From: Paracoccaceae bacterium
GTDB taxonomy: Bacteria; Pseudomonadota; Alphaproteobacteria; Rhodobacterales; Rhodobacteraceae
Reading direction: 5' to 3'
Length of the DNA: 64,000 nt
Assembly: GCA_024742695.1 (NCBI GenBank)
Contig: JANSXY010000001.1
Span: 186,001 to 250,000 of the forward strand
The notes beneath the pieces are model-generated. The model did no database searches and was not told the origin of the DNA. It saw nothing but the letters and a program-made list of their open reading frames with translations. Both the position numbers and the translations under genes were made by a program. Below, one piece after another: positions 50,045-59,699 of this stretch; the first letter of the stretch is position 1; the number at the start of each line of letters is the position of its first letter.

Positions 50045-52276
50045 ATGCCAACGCCAAGCCTGGCCGAGACGATCGACCCGGCGACGGCACGCGCCCTGGC
50101 CGAAGGGCGCAGCGGCGATCCCTTCGCGCATCTCGGCCCGCATCTGCGCGGCAAGCGCGGCAGCGTCGCGGCGCTGATCCCCGGTGCGGCGCGCGCCTGG
50201 GTGCTGGCCGAGGGGCGCAAGCCCGCGCCGATGGCGCCGCACCCGGTCGCGCCGGACCTGTTCCTCGGCCCGCTGCCGGGGCTTGGCCCCTACCGTCTGC
50301 GGGCGGAGGCCGCCGACGGCGCGACCTGGGACTGGGACGATCCCTATCGCTTCGGCCCGGTTCTGGGCGAGATCGACGAATACCTTCTGGGCGAGGGCAC
50401 GCATCGGCGGCTGTGGCAGGCGCTGGGGGCGCATCCGATCACCCACGAAGGCGCGGCGGGGGTGCATTTCGCGGTCTGGGCGCCGAACGCGCGGCGCGTC
50501 TCGGTGGTGGGCGAGTTCAATCGCTGGAACGGTCTCGTGCATCCGATGCGGCGGCGCGGCGCCACCGGGGTGTGGGAAATCTTCCTGCCCGGCGTGGCGG
50601 AGGGCGCGGCCTACAAGTACGAGATTCTCGGCGCCGACGGCCATGTCGGCCCGCTGCGCGCCGATCCCGTGGGCTTCGGGGCCGAGCATCCGCCGGCCAC
50701 CGCCTCGGTCGTCAGGCATCCGGGCTGGGATGGCTGGAACGATGCCGGCTGGATGGCCGATCGTGCCGGGCGGAGCGACGTGACCGCGCCGGTCTCGATC
50801 TACGAGGTGCATCTGGGATCGTGGCGGCGGGTGCCGGAAGAGGGCGGGCGCTACCTGTCCTACGCGGAACTGGCGCGCGACCTCGTGCCCTATGCCGCCG
50901 ACATGGGGTTCACGCATCTCGAACTGCTGCCGATCACCGAGCATCCGTTCGACGGGTCCTGGGGCTATCAGCCGATCGGGCTGTTCGCGCCGACGATCCG
51001 GCACGGCACGCCGCAGGAATTCGCCGCCTTCGTCGATGCCGCGCATCGCGCCGGGCTGGGCGTGATCCTCGACTGGGTGCCGGGCCATTTCCCGACCGAC
51101 GCGCACGGGCTGGCGCGGTTCGACGGCACCGCGCTTTACGAACATGCCGACCCGCGCGAAGGCCTGCATCGCGACTGGAACACGCTGATCTACAACTACG
51201 GGCGGCGCGAGGTGGCGAACTACCTGATCGCCAACGCCGTCTACTGGCTGCAGGAATACCACCTCGACGGCTTGCGCGTGGATGCCGTGGCCTCGATGCT
51301 CTACCGCGACTATTCGCGCCCGGCCGGCGACTGGGTGCCGAACGTACACGGCGGGCGCGAGAACTACGAGGCGATCGATTTCCTCAAGCGGATGAACGTT
51401 CTTGCCTATGGCGAATGCCCCGGCATCGTGACCGCGGCCGAAGAAAGCACCGCCTTTCCCGGCGTGACCCGGCCGGCCCATGCCGGCGGGCTCGGCTTCG
51501 GCTACAAGTGGAACATGGGCTGGATGAACGACACGCTCGACTACATCCGCCGCGACCCGATCCATCGCCGGTATCACCACAACCAGATGACCTTCGGCAT
51601 CACCTATGCCGGTACGGAAAACTTCATCCTGCCGATCAGCCATGACGAGGTCGTGCATGGCAAGGGATCGCTGCTGGACAAGATGCCGGGCACGGGGTGG
51701 GAGAAATTCGCCAACCTGCGCGCCTACCTGGGCTTCATGTGGGGCCATCCGGGCAAGAAGCTGCTGTTCATGGGGCAGGAATGGGCGCAGGGCCGGGAAT
51801 GGAGCCATGACGCCAGCCTAGACTGGCACCTGCTGCGCGACCCGGCCCATGCCGGGGTGCAGGCGCTGGTGCGCGATCTGAACCGGCTGTATCGCCGCCT
51901 GCCGGCGCTGCACCGGGGCGATGCGCGGGCCGAGGGCTTTCGCTGGCTGGAACCCGACGATGCCGAACGCTCGGTCTTCGCCTGGATGCGGTCGGGCGAA
52001 GCGGGCGACGCGCCGGTGGTGGTCGCCGCGAATTTCACGCCGGTGCCGCGGCCGGACTACCGGATCGGGTTCCCCGCGCCGGGGCGCTGGCGCGAGGTGC
52101 TGAACACCGATGCCGGCGTCTACGGCGGCGGCGACCGCGGCAATCTCGGCGGGATCGAGACCGAGGCGCGGGGCTGGCACGGGCAGGCGCAGTCGGCCGC
52201 CGTCATGCTGCCGCCACTTTCGGTGGTGATGTTCGAACATGCCGGGGCGGGCGGCCCGGCGGGGGAGGTGCCATGA
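50045..52276 (+). CDS. glgB: 1,4-alpha-glucan branching enzyme
   Basis: GlgB makes alpha-1,6 branches. The 743-residue protein has an N-terminal domain, a CBM48 domain ([23 protein letters not shown]) and a GH13 barrel. The catalytic residues align as Asp413 in [10 protein letters not shown], Glu466 in [14 protein letters not shown] and Asp534 in [16 protein letters not shown]-terminal beta domain completes it. It lies three bases after glgP, and its stop overlaps glgC. Confidence 0.96.
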   Translation: MPTPSLAETIDPATARALAEGRSGDPFAHLGPHLRGKRGSVAALIPGAARAWVLAEGRKPAPMAPHPVAPDLFLGPLPGLGPYRLRAEAADGATWDWDDPYRFGPVLGEIDEYLLGEGTHRRLWQALGAHPITHEGAAGVHFAVWAPNARRVSVVGEFNRWNGLVHPMRRRGATGVWEIFLPGVAEGAAYKYEILGADGHVGPLRADPVGFGAEHPPATASVVRHPGWDGWNDAGWMADRAGRSDVTAPVSIYEVHLGSWRRVPEEGGRYLSYAELARDLVPYAADMGFTHLELLPITEHPFDGSWGYQPIGLFAPTIRHGTPQEFAAFVDAAHRAGLGVILDWVPGHFPTDAHGLARFDGTALYEHADPREGLHRDWNTLIYNYGRREVANYLIANAVYWLQEYHLDGLRVDAVASMLYRDYSRPAGDWVPNVHGGRENYEAIDFLKRMNVLAYGECPGIVTAAEESTAFPGVTRPAHAGGLGFGYKWNMGWMNDTLDYIRRDPIHRRYHHNQMTFGITYAGTENFILPISHDEVVHGKGSLLDKMPGTGWEKFANLRAYLGFMWGHPGKKLLFMGQEWAQGREWSHDASLDWHLLRDPAHAGVQALVRDLNRLYRRLPALHRGDARAEGFRWLEPDDAERSVFAWMRSGEAGDAPVVVAANFTPVPRPDYRIGFPAPGRWREVLNTDAGVYGGGDRGNLGGIETEARGWHGQAQSAAVMLPPLSVVMFEHAGAGGPAGEVP

Positions 52277-53544
52277 AACCCAGACCGATCACGCGGCTGT
52301 CGTCGCAGGCGATGGCCTTCGTCCTCGCCGGCGGCCGCGGCAGCCGGCTGAAGGAGCTGACGGACACCCGCGCGAAGCCGGCGGTCTATTTCGGCGGCAA
52401 GACCCGGATCATCGATTTCGCCCTGTCGAACGCGGTCAATTCCGGCATCCGCAAGATGGCGATCGCAACGCAGTACAAGGCGCATTCGCTGATCCGGCAC
52501 TGCCAGCGCGGCTGGAACTTCTTTCGCGCCGAGCGCAACGAGTATCTCGATATCCTGCCCGCCAGCCAGCGGGTGAGCGAGAACAAGTGGTATCTCGGCA
52601 CCGCCGACGCGGTGATGCAGAACATCGATATCGTCGACAGCTACGACATCCGCTACGTCGTGATCCTTGCCGGCGATCATGTCTACAAGATGGATTACGA
52701 GATCATGCTGCGCCAGCATGTCGACACCGGCGCGGACGTGACGATCGGCTGCCTGACGGTGCCGCGCGCCGAGGCGCGGGCCTTCGGGGTGATGGCGGTG
52801 GAGGCGGGGGGGAGGATCACCGACTTCCTCGAAAAGCCCGCCAATCCGCCCGGCATTCCCGGCGATCCCGATCACGCGCTGGCCTCGATGGGGATCTATG
52901 TCTTCGACTGGGCGTTCCTGCGCGACCTCCTGATCCGCGACGCCGCCGATCCGAACTCCAGCCACGATTTCGGCAACGACCTGATCCCGGAGATCGTGAA
53001 GACCGGCAAGGCGATGGCGCACAGGTTTTCCGAATCCTGCATCACCTCGGGGCTGGAAACCGAACCCTACTGGCGCGATGTCGGCACGCTGGACGCGTTC
53101 TGGCAGGCCAATATCGACCTGACCGATTTCGTGCCCAAGCTGGACCTCTACGACAACGCCTGGCCGATCTGGACCTATGCCGAGATCGTGCCGCCGGCGA
53201 AGTTCATCCATGACGAGGACGGGCGGCGCGGCTCCGCCGTGTCCTCGCTTGTCTCGGGCGATTGCATCGTCTCGGGCTCCGAGGTGCGCAACACGCTTCT
53301 GTTCACCGGCTGCCGCACGCATTCCTTCTCGGCCCTCGATCATGTCGTGGCGCTGCCCTACGTCACCGTGAACCGCCGCGCCCGGCTGAAGAACTGCGTG
53401 ATCGATCGCGGCGTGGAGATCCCCGAGGGGCTGGTGGTGGGCGAGGATCCGGAAGAGGACGCGCGCTGGTTCCGGCGCACCGAGGCCGGGATCGTGCTGA
53501 TCACCCGCAAGATGATCGCGGCGCGGGCGGCGGCGACGGGGTAG
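52273..53544 (+). CDS. glgC: Glucose-1-phosphate adenylyltransferase (ADP-glucose pyrophosphorylase)
   Basis: GlgC makes ADP-glucose, the committed step of glycogen synthesis. The 423-residue protein has [39 protein letters not shown] at the N terminus, [25 protein letters not shown] and [16 protein letters not shown]-terminal beta-helix carries the allosteric sites. It overlaps glgB by four bases, and glgA follows after three. Confidence 0.96.
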   Translation: MKPRPITRLSSQAMAFVLAGGRGSRLKELTDTRAKPAVYFGGKTRIIDFALSNAVNSGIRKMAIATQYKAHSLIRHCQRGWNFFRAERNEYLDILPASQRVSENKWYLGTADAVMQNIDIVDSYDIRYVVILAGDHVYKMDYEIMLRQHVDTGADVTIGCLTVPRAEARAFGVMAVEAGGRITDFLEKPANPPGIPGDPDHALASMGIYVFDWAFLRDLLIRDAADPNSSHDFGNDLIPEIVKTGKAMAHRFSESCITSGLETEPYWRDVGTLDAFWQANIDLTDFVPKLDLYDNAWPIWTYAEIVPPAKFIHDEDGRRGSAVSSLVSGDCIVSGSEVRNTLLFTGCRTHSFSALDHVVALPYVTVNRRARLKNCVIDRGVEIPEGLVVGEDPEEDARWFRRTEAGIVLITRKMIAARAAATG

Positions 53545-53547
53545 GGG

Positions 53548-54984
53548 ATGACCGGCAAGGTTCTGTCCGTCGCCTCGGAATGCCTGGGGCTGATCAAGAC
53601 CGGCGGCCTGGCCGATGTCGTCGCGGCGCTGCCGGCGGCGCTGGCCGGACAGGGCTGGGCGATGCGGGTGATGCTGCCGGCCTATCCGGGGCTGGCCGCA
53701 CGGCTTGACCCGGCGCAAGAGGTATGGGCCGCCGACGACCTGTTCGGCGGACCGGGCCGGGTAGTGGCGGGCCGTGCGGCGGGGCTTGACCTGCTGCTTC
53801 TGGAGGCGCCGCATCTCTACGACCGTCCCGGCGGCCCCTATACCGGCCCGGCGGGCGACCACGCCGACAATGCCGAACGCTTCGCGGCGCTCAGCTGGGC
53901 GGCGGCGGCGCTGGCGCGCGACGGCACCACCGAAGGCTGGCGGCCCGACGTCCTGCATGCGCATGACTGGCAGGCGGGGCTGGCCCCGGCCTATCTGCGC
54001 TACGGGCCGGAAACCGCCGTGAAGAGCCTCGTCACGATTCACAACATCGCCTTCCAGGGCCTTGCCCCGGCAACGAAAATGGCCGCCCTGCGCCTGCCGG
54101 CGGAAGCCTTCCATCCCGACGGGCTGGAATACTGGGGCCAGCTTTCGGCGCTGAAGGCCGGGCTGGTGACCGCCGATGCGATCAGCACGGTCAGCCCGAC
54201 CTATGCCGACGAGTTGATGCGGCCGGAATTCGGCATGGGGCTGGAGGGCGTGATCGCCCGGCGCGCGGATGCGGTGCACGGCATCCTGAACGGCGTCGAC
54301 ACGACGCTGTGGAACCCCGAAACCGATCCCGACGTTCATCCCTATACCGCGCGCAAGCGGCAAGGAAAGGCGCGCAACCGGTTGGCTTTGATCGAGGAAT
54401 TCGGGTTGGACGAGGTTCCCGGTCCGCTGGCGATCCTGGTCAGCCGGCTGACCTGGCAAAAGGGGATCGACCTGATCCCCGCCGCGCTCGGCCCCTTCGT
54501 CGAGGCCGGCGGCGGGCTGGCGGTGCTGGGCTCGGGCGACCGCGATCTGGAGACCGCGCTGCAAGAGGCCGCCGCGCGCAATCCCGGCCGCGTCTCGGTC
54601 CGGATCGGCTATGACGAGGCGCTGAGCCACCGGATGTTCGCCGGCGGCGACGCGGTGCTGGTGCCCTCGCGCTTCGAACCCTGCGGGCTGACGCAGATGT
54701 ACGGGCTGCGCTACGGCGCGGTGCCGGTGGTGGCCGGCACCGGCGGGCTGGCCGACACGGTGATCGACGCCAGCCCCGCGGCCCTTGTCGCCGGGGCGGC
54801 GACCGGCATCGTGTTCCGCCCGGTCGATGCGCTCGGCCTCGACCAGGCGTTGCGGCGGCTGGTGCGGCTGCATGCCGACCGGCGGCAATGGGCGGCAGTG
54901 CGGGCGCGCGGCATGAAGGCGGACTTCGGGTGGGACCGTCCGGCAGCGGCCTATGCCGCGCTCTACGCGCAGCTGTCGTCATGA
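53548..54984 (+). CDS. glgA: Glycogen synthase (ADP-glucose type)
   Basis: GlgA extends the glucan from ADP-glucose. The 478-residue GT5 enzyme has the N-terminal KTGGLADVVAALPAAL motif, HAHDWQAGLAPAYLRY, FQGLAP, and the C-terminal SRFEPCGLTQMYGLRYGAVPVV with the conserved Glu. The N terminus MTGKVLSVASECLGLIKTGG is canonical. It overlaps glgX by four bases. Confidence 0.95.
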   Translation: MTGKVLSVASECLGLIKTGGLADVVAALPAALAGQGWAMRVMLPAYPGLAARLDPAQEVWAADDLFGGPGRVVAGRAAGLDLLLLEAPHLYDRPGGPYTGPAGDHADNAERFAALSWAAAALARDGTTEGWRPDVLHAHDWQAGLAPAYLRYGPETAVKSLVTIHNIAFQGLAPATKMAALRLPAEAFHPDGLEYWGQLSALKAGLVTADAISTVSPTYADELMRPEFGMGLEGVIARRADAVHGILNGVDTTLWNPETDPDVHPYTARKRQGKARNRLALIEEFGLDEVPGPLAILVSRLTWQKGIDLIPAALGPFVEAGGGLAVLGSGDRDLETALQEAAARNPGRVSVRIGYDEALSHRMFAGGDAVLVPSRFEPCGLTQMYGLRYGAVPVVAGTGGLADTVIDASPAALVAGAATGIVFRPVDALGLDQALRRLVRLHADRRQWAAVRARGMKADFGWDRPAAAYAALYAQLSS

Positions 54985-57014
54985 GCCTTGCGATGCGCGC
55001 GGGTCGCCCCGGTGCGCCGGGGGTGACGATCCTGCATGACGGGCTGCGCTTTGTCCTGCCCTCGGTCCATGCCACACGGGTGGAGCTTTGCCTGTTCGCC
55101 CCCGGCGACGGCAGGGAAATCTTCCGCGCCGACCTGCCGGGCCGCGAGGGCGAGCTGTGGTTCGGCGAGCTTGCGGGCGGCGGGCCGGGGCTGCACTACG
55201 GCTATCGCGTGCACGGGCCCTGGGCGCCCGAGGCTGGCCACCGCTTCGACCCGGCGAAGCTGCTGATCGATCCCTGGGCCAAGGCCTGGTCGGGCGAGAT
55301 CGGCCACGGCGCGGCCCTTTATCCCGGCCCGCCGGGCGCGGCGCCGGACGGGCGCGACACCGCCGCGCTGGTGCCGAAAGCGATCGTTCCCGGCCCGGAC
55401 GATTTCGACTGGCAAGATGACGAACGCCCCGCAACCCGCTGGTCGGACACGGTGATCTACGAGGCGCACCCGCGCGGCCTGACGCTGCGGCACCCCGACG
55501 TGCCGCCTGCGCTGCGCGGCCGGCTGGCCGGCCTCGCGGCCCCCGCGATGCTGGCGCATTACCGACGGCTGGGGATCACCGCGCTGGAACTGATGCCGGT
55601 GGCCGCCTATGCCGACGAACGGTTCCTCGTCGAGAAGGGATTGCGGAACTGGTGGGGCTACCAGACCGTCGGGCCGATGGCGCTGATGCCGCGGCTGGGG
55701 CCGGGCGACCTGCGGCGGGAATTCAAGAGCACCGTGCAAGCCCTTCACCGCGAAGGGATCGAGGTGATCCTCGATGTCGTCTTCAACCACACCGGCGAAA
55801 GCGGCAACACCGGGCCGGTGCTGTCGCTGAAGGGGATCGACAACGCCAGCTTCTACCGGCTCGACCCGCAGGGCGGCTATGTCGACCATGCCGGCACCGG
55901 CAACACGCTGGACCTGACCCATGCGATGACGCTGCGGCTGGTGATGGACAGCCTCAGGCACTGGGCGACGGACTACCGGGTGGACGGGTTCCGCTTCGAC
56001 CTTGGCGTGACGCTGGCGCGGGAGGATGCCGGGTTCTACGCCAATGGCGGCTTCCTGCGTGCGCTGCGGCAGGATCCGGTCCTGGCCCCGCTGAAACTGA
56101 TCGTGGAACCCTGGGATATCGGGCCGGGCGGCTACCAGCTGGGCCGGTTTCCCCGGCCCATCGCGGAATGGAACGACCGGTTCCGCGACGGGGTACGCCG
56201 GTTCTGGCGTGGCGACGGCGGCGCGGCCCCGGATCTTGCGCGCCGGCTGGCAGGATCGGCGGAGCATTTCGACCACGGGCTGCGGGCGCCCTGGGCCAGC
56301 GTCAACTACCTTGCCTCGCATGATGGCTTCACCCTGCAAGATACCGTGAGCTATACGGAAAAACGCAACCACGCGAACGGCGAGGGCAATCGCGACGGGC
56401 ATCACGACAACCTCTCCGACAACCTCGGCCACGAGGGGCCGAGCGACGATCCGGCGATCCGGGCGGCACGGTCGGCGCGGGTGCGCGCGATGCTGGCCAC
56501 CCTCTATCTTGCGCAGGGCACGCCGATGCTCGCCGCCGGGGACGATTTCGGCAACAGCCAGAACGGCAACAACAACGCCTATGCGCAGGACAACGAAACC
56601 GGCTGGCTGAACTGGGCCGGGGCCGATTCGGGGCTGATCGCCTATGTCGGGCGGCTGGCGGCGCTGCGGCGGGCCGAACCGTTGCTGCGGCAGCCGCGCT
56701 TCCTGCATGGCCAGCCGGGGCCTGAAGGCGCGCGCGACCTTGTCTGGCGCCGCGCCGACGCGGGCGAGGCGGGCGAGGCCGACTGGCACGACCCGGCGTT
56801 CGACTGCCTGGGGATGGAGATCCGCGCCGCGGCTGGCGGCGGCACCGGGCAGGGCGCCCTTTACGCGATCTTCAACGCCGGGAGCGAGACGGGTATCGTG
56901 CTGCCGGAAGGGGCCTGGCGCTGCCTGTTCGACAGCGCCGGCCGCGGCGGCGGCGATCCGATGGCCGCGCAATCGGTGCGGCTTTACAAGGACAGCGAGG
57001 AGGCCGGGACGTGA
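54981..57014 (+). CDS. glgX: Glycogen debranching enzyme GlgX
   Basis: GlgX cleaves alpha-1,6 branches of phosphorylase-trimmed glycogen. The 677-residue protein has a CBM48 domain (VELCLFAPGDG, LHYGYRVHGPWAPEAGHRFDPAKLLIDPWAKA) and a GH13 barrel with VILDVVFNHTGE, VDGFRFDLGVTL, IVEPWDIGPGGYQLG and NYLASHDGFTLQDTVSY. In the usual YEAHVRGLT block this protein has Pro for Val (YEAHPRGLT). Its stop overlaps the GTG start of the mutase gene. Confidence 0.95.
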   Translation: MSLAMRAGRPGAPGVTILHDGLRFVLPSVHATRVELCLFAPGDGREIFRADLPGREGELWFGELAGGGPGLHYGYRVHGPWAPEAGHRFDPAKLLIDPWAKAWSGEIGHGAALYPGPPGAAPDGRDTAALVPKAIVPGPDDFDWQDDERPATRWSDTVIYEAHPRGLTLRHPDVPPALRGRLAGLAAPAMLAHYRRLGITALELMPVAAYADERFLVEKGLRNWWGYQTVGPMALMPRLGPGDLRREFKSTVQALHREGIEVILDVVFNHTGESGNTGPVLSLKGIDNASFYRLDPQGGYVDHAGTGNTLDLTHAMTLRLVMDSLRHWATDYRVDGFRFDLGVTLAREDAGFYANGGFLRALRQDPVLAPLKLIVEPWDIGPGGYQLGRFPRPIAEWNDRFRDGVRRFWRGDGGAAPDLARRLAGSAEHFDHGLRAPWASVNYLASHDGFTLQDTVSYTEKRNHANGEGNRDGHHDNLSDNLGHEGPSDDPAIRAARSARVRAMLATLYLAQGTPMLAAGDDFGNSQNGNNNAYAQDNETGWLNWAGADSGLIAYVGRLAALRRAEPLLRQPRFLHGQPGPEGARDLVWRRADAGEAGEADWHDPAFDCLGMEIRAAAGGGTGQGALYAIFNAGSETGIVLPEGAWRCLFDSAGRGGGDPMAAQSVRLYKDSEEAGT

Positions 57015-58642
57015 CGGTGCAGACAGTGGCGGTAGAGCCGTTCGACGATCAGAAACCGGGCACATCGGGCCTGCGGAAGAAGACCCGCGCGTTTCGCCGG
57101 CCGCATTACCTGGAATGCTTCGTGCAGGCGATTTTTGATGCGATCGGTGGCGCTTCGGGCAAGACCTTCGTGCTGGGCGGCGACGGCCGCGCGTTCTCGC
57201 CCGAGGCGGCGCAGGTGATCCTGAGGATGGCGGCCGCGAACGGCGCGGCGCGCGTGATCGTCGGGCAGGGCGCGCTTCTGTCCACCCCGGCGGCCTCGCA
57301 CCTGATCCGCAAGCGCGGCACCGATGGCGGCATCATCCTGTCGGCCAGCCACAACCCCGGCGGCGAGGACGGCGATTTCGGGGTGAAGTTCAACACCGCG
57401 ACCGGCGGCCCGGCCCCGGAACCGGTGACCGAGAGGATCTATGCCGCGTCCCGCGACCTCACCGACTACCGGATAATGCAGACCGGCGACGCCGACCTCG
57501 CGCGGCTGGGAACGCAAGCGATGGGCGACATGCTGATCGAGGTCGTCGATCCCGTCGCCGACTATGCCGACCTGATGGAAAATCTTTTCGATTTCCGAGC
57601 GATATCGGCACTCTTTCAATCAGGGTTCCGGATGCGGTTCGACGCGATGAACGCGATCACCGGCCCCTACGCGACCGAGGTGCTGGAGCGGCGGATCGGG
57701 GCGCCGGCGGGTACGGTGATCCGCGCCGTGCCGCTGCCGGATTTCGGCGGCGCGCATCCCGATCCGAACCCGACCTGGGCCGACACCCTGATGGCCGAGA
57801 TGATGGCGCCCGACGGACCGGATTTCGGCGCGGCCTCGGACGGGGACGGCGACCGCAACATGATCCTCGGGCGCGGCGTCTATGTCAGCCCGTCGGATTC
57901 GATCGCGGTGCTGGCGGCGAACGCGACGCTGGTGCCGGCCTATGCCGCGGGGCTTGCCGGCGTCGCGCGCTCGATGCCGACCTCCGCCGCGCTCGACCGG
58001 GTCGCGGCCGCGCTGGACATCGAATGCCACGAGACACCGACGGGCTGGAAGTTCTTCTCGCAACTGCTGGACGCGAACCGCGCGACACTGTGCGGCGAGG
58101 AAAGCTTCGGCACCGGGTCGAACCACGTGCGCGAGAAGGACGGCCTGTGGGCGGTTCTGATGTGGCTGAACATCCTGGCGGAACGCAAGGAAAGCGTTCG
58201 TGAAATCCTCGAGGGCCATTGGCGGCGCTTCGGCCGCAACTACTATTCCCGGCACGATTACGAAGCGCTGGACGCGGCCGTCGCGGAACGCGTTGTCGCC
58301 GGGCTGCGCGAGAGATTGCCGACCCTGGCGGTGCAGGCCATCGACGGCCGAACCGTCGTGCTGGCCGACGACTTCGCCTATACCGATCCGGTCGATGGCA
58401 GCGTGACGCCGGGCCAGGGCCTGCGGATCGTGTTCGGCGACGGCGCGCGGATCATCCTGCGCAAGTCCGGCACCGGCACCGAGGGCGCAACGCTCAGGCT
58501 GTACCTCGAACGCATCGTCGCCGGGCCGGACGGGTTGACGGAAGACGCGCAGGAGGCGCTGGCGGGGATCGTCGCGCTGGCCGAGGATCTTCTGCGGATC
58601 AAGGCACTGAGCGGCCGGACGGGGCCGGACGTGATTACCTGA
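57011..58642 (+). CDS. pgm: Alpha-D-glucose phosphate-specific phosphoglucomutase
   Basis: This enzyme interconverts glucose-1-phosphate and glucose-6-phosphate, closing the glycogen cycle. The 543-residue protein has KPGTSGLRKKT, the phosphoserine Ser113 in LSASHNPGGEDGDFGVKFN, the metal loop DGDGDRNMIL, GEESFGTGSNHVREKDG and the C-terminal RKSGTGTEGATLRLYLE phosphate loop. The start is a GTG at 57011 overlapping the glgX stop. It is the last gene of the glycogen operon; a 142-base AT-richer gap follows. Confidence 0.95.
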   Translation: MTVQTVAVEPFDDQKPGTSGLRKKTRAFRRPHYLECFVQAIFDAIGGASGKTFVLGGDGRAFSPEAAQVILRMAAANGAARVIVGQGALLSTPAASHLIRKRGTDGGIILSASHNPGGEDGDFGVKFNTATGGPAPEPVTERIYAASRDLTDYRIMQTGDADLARLGTQAMGDMLIEVVDPVADYADLMENLFDFRAISALFQSGFRMRFDAMNAITGPYATEVLERRIGAPAGTVIRAVPLPDFGGAHPDPNPTWADTLMAEMMAPDGPDFGAASDGDGDRNMILGRGVYVSPSDSIAVLAANATLVPAYAAGLAGVARSMPTSAALDRVAAALDIECHETPTGWKFFSQLLDANRATLCGEESFGTGSNHVREKDGLWAVLMWLNILAERKESVREILEGHWRRFGRNYYSRHDYEALDAAVAERVVAGLRERLPTLAVQAIDGRTVVLADDFAYTDPVDGSVTPGQGLRIVFGDGARIILRKSGTGTEGATLRLYLERIVAGPDGLTEDAQEALAGIVALAEDLLRIKALSGRTGPDVIT

Positions 58643-58722
58643 TCCGGATGGAGGTTTAGCGGATAATCAGTATTATGTAAAATAAAGTCCGACCTGAACC
58701 AGTACCGCTCCGCCGGCAAGCC

Positions 58723-58751
58723 TTGCCCCGCCGGGCGCCGTCAGACATATT
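58723..58751 (+). promoter_or_regulatory. Possible promoter of the MBL operon
   Basis: TTGCCC (58723-58728) and CATATT (58746-58751) are 17 bases apart, each four of six to consensus. The -10 is inside the ATTC-N8-GAAT palindrome, the geometry expected for repression. Confidence 0.4.
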
Positions 58752-58764
58752 CGCGTCACGGAAT
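58749..58764 (+). promoter_or_regulatory. Predicted SqrR-type operator (ATTC-N8-GAAT)
   Basis: ATTC-GCGTCACG-GAAT is a perfect match to the palindrome I recall for SqrR, the sulfide/persulfide-sensing ArsR-family repressor of Rhodobacter. It lies 21 bases before the first MBL gene and overlaps its likely promoter. The regulator gene is not in the window. Confidence 0.55.
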
Positions 58765-58784
58765 GTCTTATGGGAGGAACGGGC

Positions 58785-59699
58785 ATGCGGATCACGCGAC
58801 GGTCACTGATGGCGGCGACGGGTGCCGCGGCGCTGGCGGGCAGCGTCCTGCCGCGGCGGGTCTGGGCGGAAACCGCGCTCGACCTCGGCGGCGGCGCGAG
58901 CCTGACAACGCTGTCGGACGGCAACCTCGTGCTGCCGGGCGATTTCATCCTTGGCGGCATGCCGCAGGCCGAGATGACCGATATCGTCACCCGCTACGGC
59001 CTGTCGACCGATCAGCTGACACCGCCCTGCAACGTCACGCTGTATCGCGACGGCACCAACACGGTGCTGTTCGATGTCGGATCGGGCCCCGATTTCATGC
59101 CCTCGGCGGGCAAGATCACCGAGGCGATGGACGCGATCGGGCTGGCGCCGGAGGAAGTGACGCATGTGATCTTCACCCATGCCCATCCCGATCACATCTG
59201 GGGCCTTCTCGACGAATTCGACGAACCGCTGTTCTACGAGGCGGCCTACCATATCGGCCGTCAGGAATGGGAGTACTGGACCGATCCGGCGACGGTCGAC
59301 ACCATCGGGCTGGAACGGCAAAGCTTTGCCGTTGGTGCGGCCCGGCGTCTTGCGGTGCTTGAAGACAGCATCAACCTCTTCGAGGATGCCACTGAAATCC
59401 TTCCCGGAATCGCCTCTGTCGCCAGCTTCGGCCACACCCCCGGCCACATGGCGTTCGACGTCGGCGGCAAGGTTCTGGTCGGCGGCGACGCGATCGGCAA
59501 CCACCATGTCGCCTTCGAGCGTCCGCAATGGCCCTCCGGGTCCGACCAGGACCCCGAGATGGGCGCCGCGACGCGGGTGGCGCTTCTGGACCGGATCGTC
59601 GCCGACGATCTGACGCTGGTGGGCTTCCACCTGCCCGGCGGCGGCATCGGCCGGGTCGAGCGTGCCACGGACGGCTACCGCTACGTGGAGGATCTGTGA
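58785..59699 (+). CDS. Exported MBL-fold metallohydrolase (Tat signal)
   Basis: The 304-residue protein has a Tat-type signal (MRITRRSLMAATGAAALAGS, cleaved near residue 28 after VWA). A metallo-beta-lactamase fold follows, with intact motif 2 His132-Ala-His134-Pro-Asp136-His137, FGHTPGHMAFDV and VGGDAIGNHH. Family members include glyoxalase II, lactonases and quinoprotein-associated hydrolases; the substrate is unknown. The ATG at 58785 follows GGGAGGA. It overlaps the next gene by one base and shares its operon with a second MBL-fold protein and a thioredoxin-like protein. Confidence 0.88.
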   Translation: MRITRRSLMAATGAAALAGSVLPRRVWAETALDLGGGASLTTLSDGNLVLPGDFILGGMPQAEMTDIVTRYGLSTDQLTPPCNVTLYRDGTNTVLFDVGSGPDFMPSAGKITEAMDAIGLAPEEVTHVIFTHAHPDHIWGLLDEFDEPLFYEAAYHIGRQEWEYWTDPATVDTIGLERQSFAVGAARRLAVLEDSINLFEDATEILPGIASVASFGHTPGHMAFDVGGKVLVGGDAIGNHHVAFERPQWPSGSDQDPEMGAATRVALLDRIVADDLTLVGFHLPGGGIGRVERATDGYRYVEDL

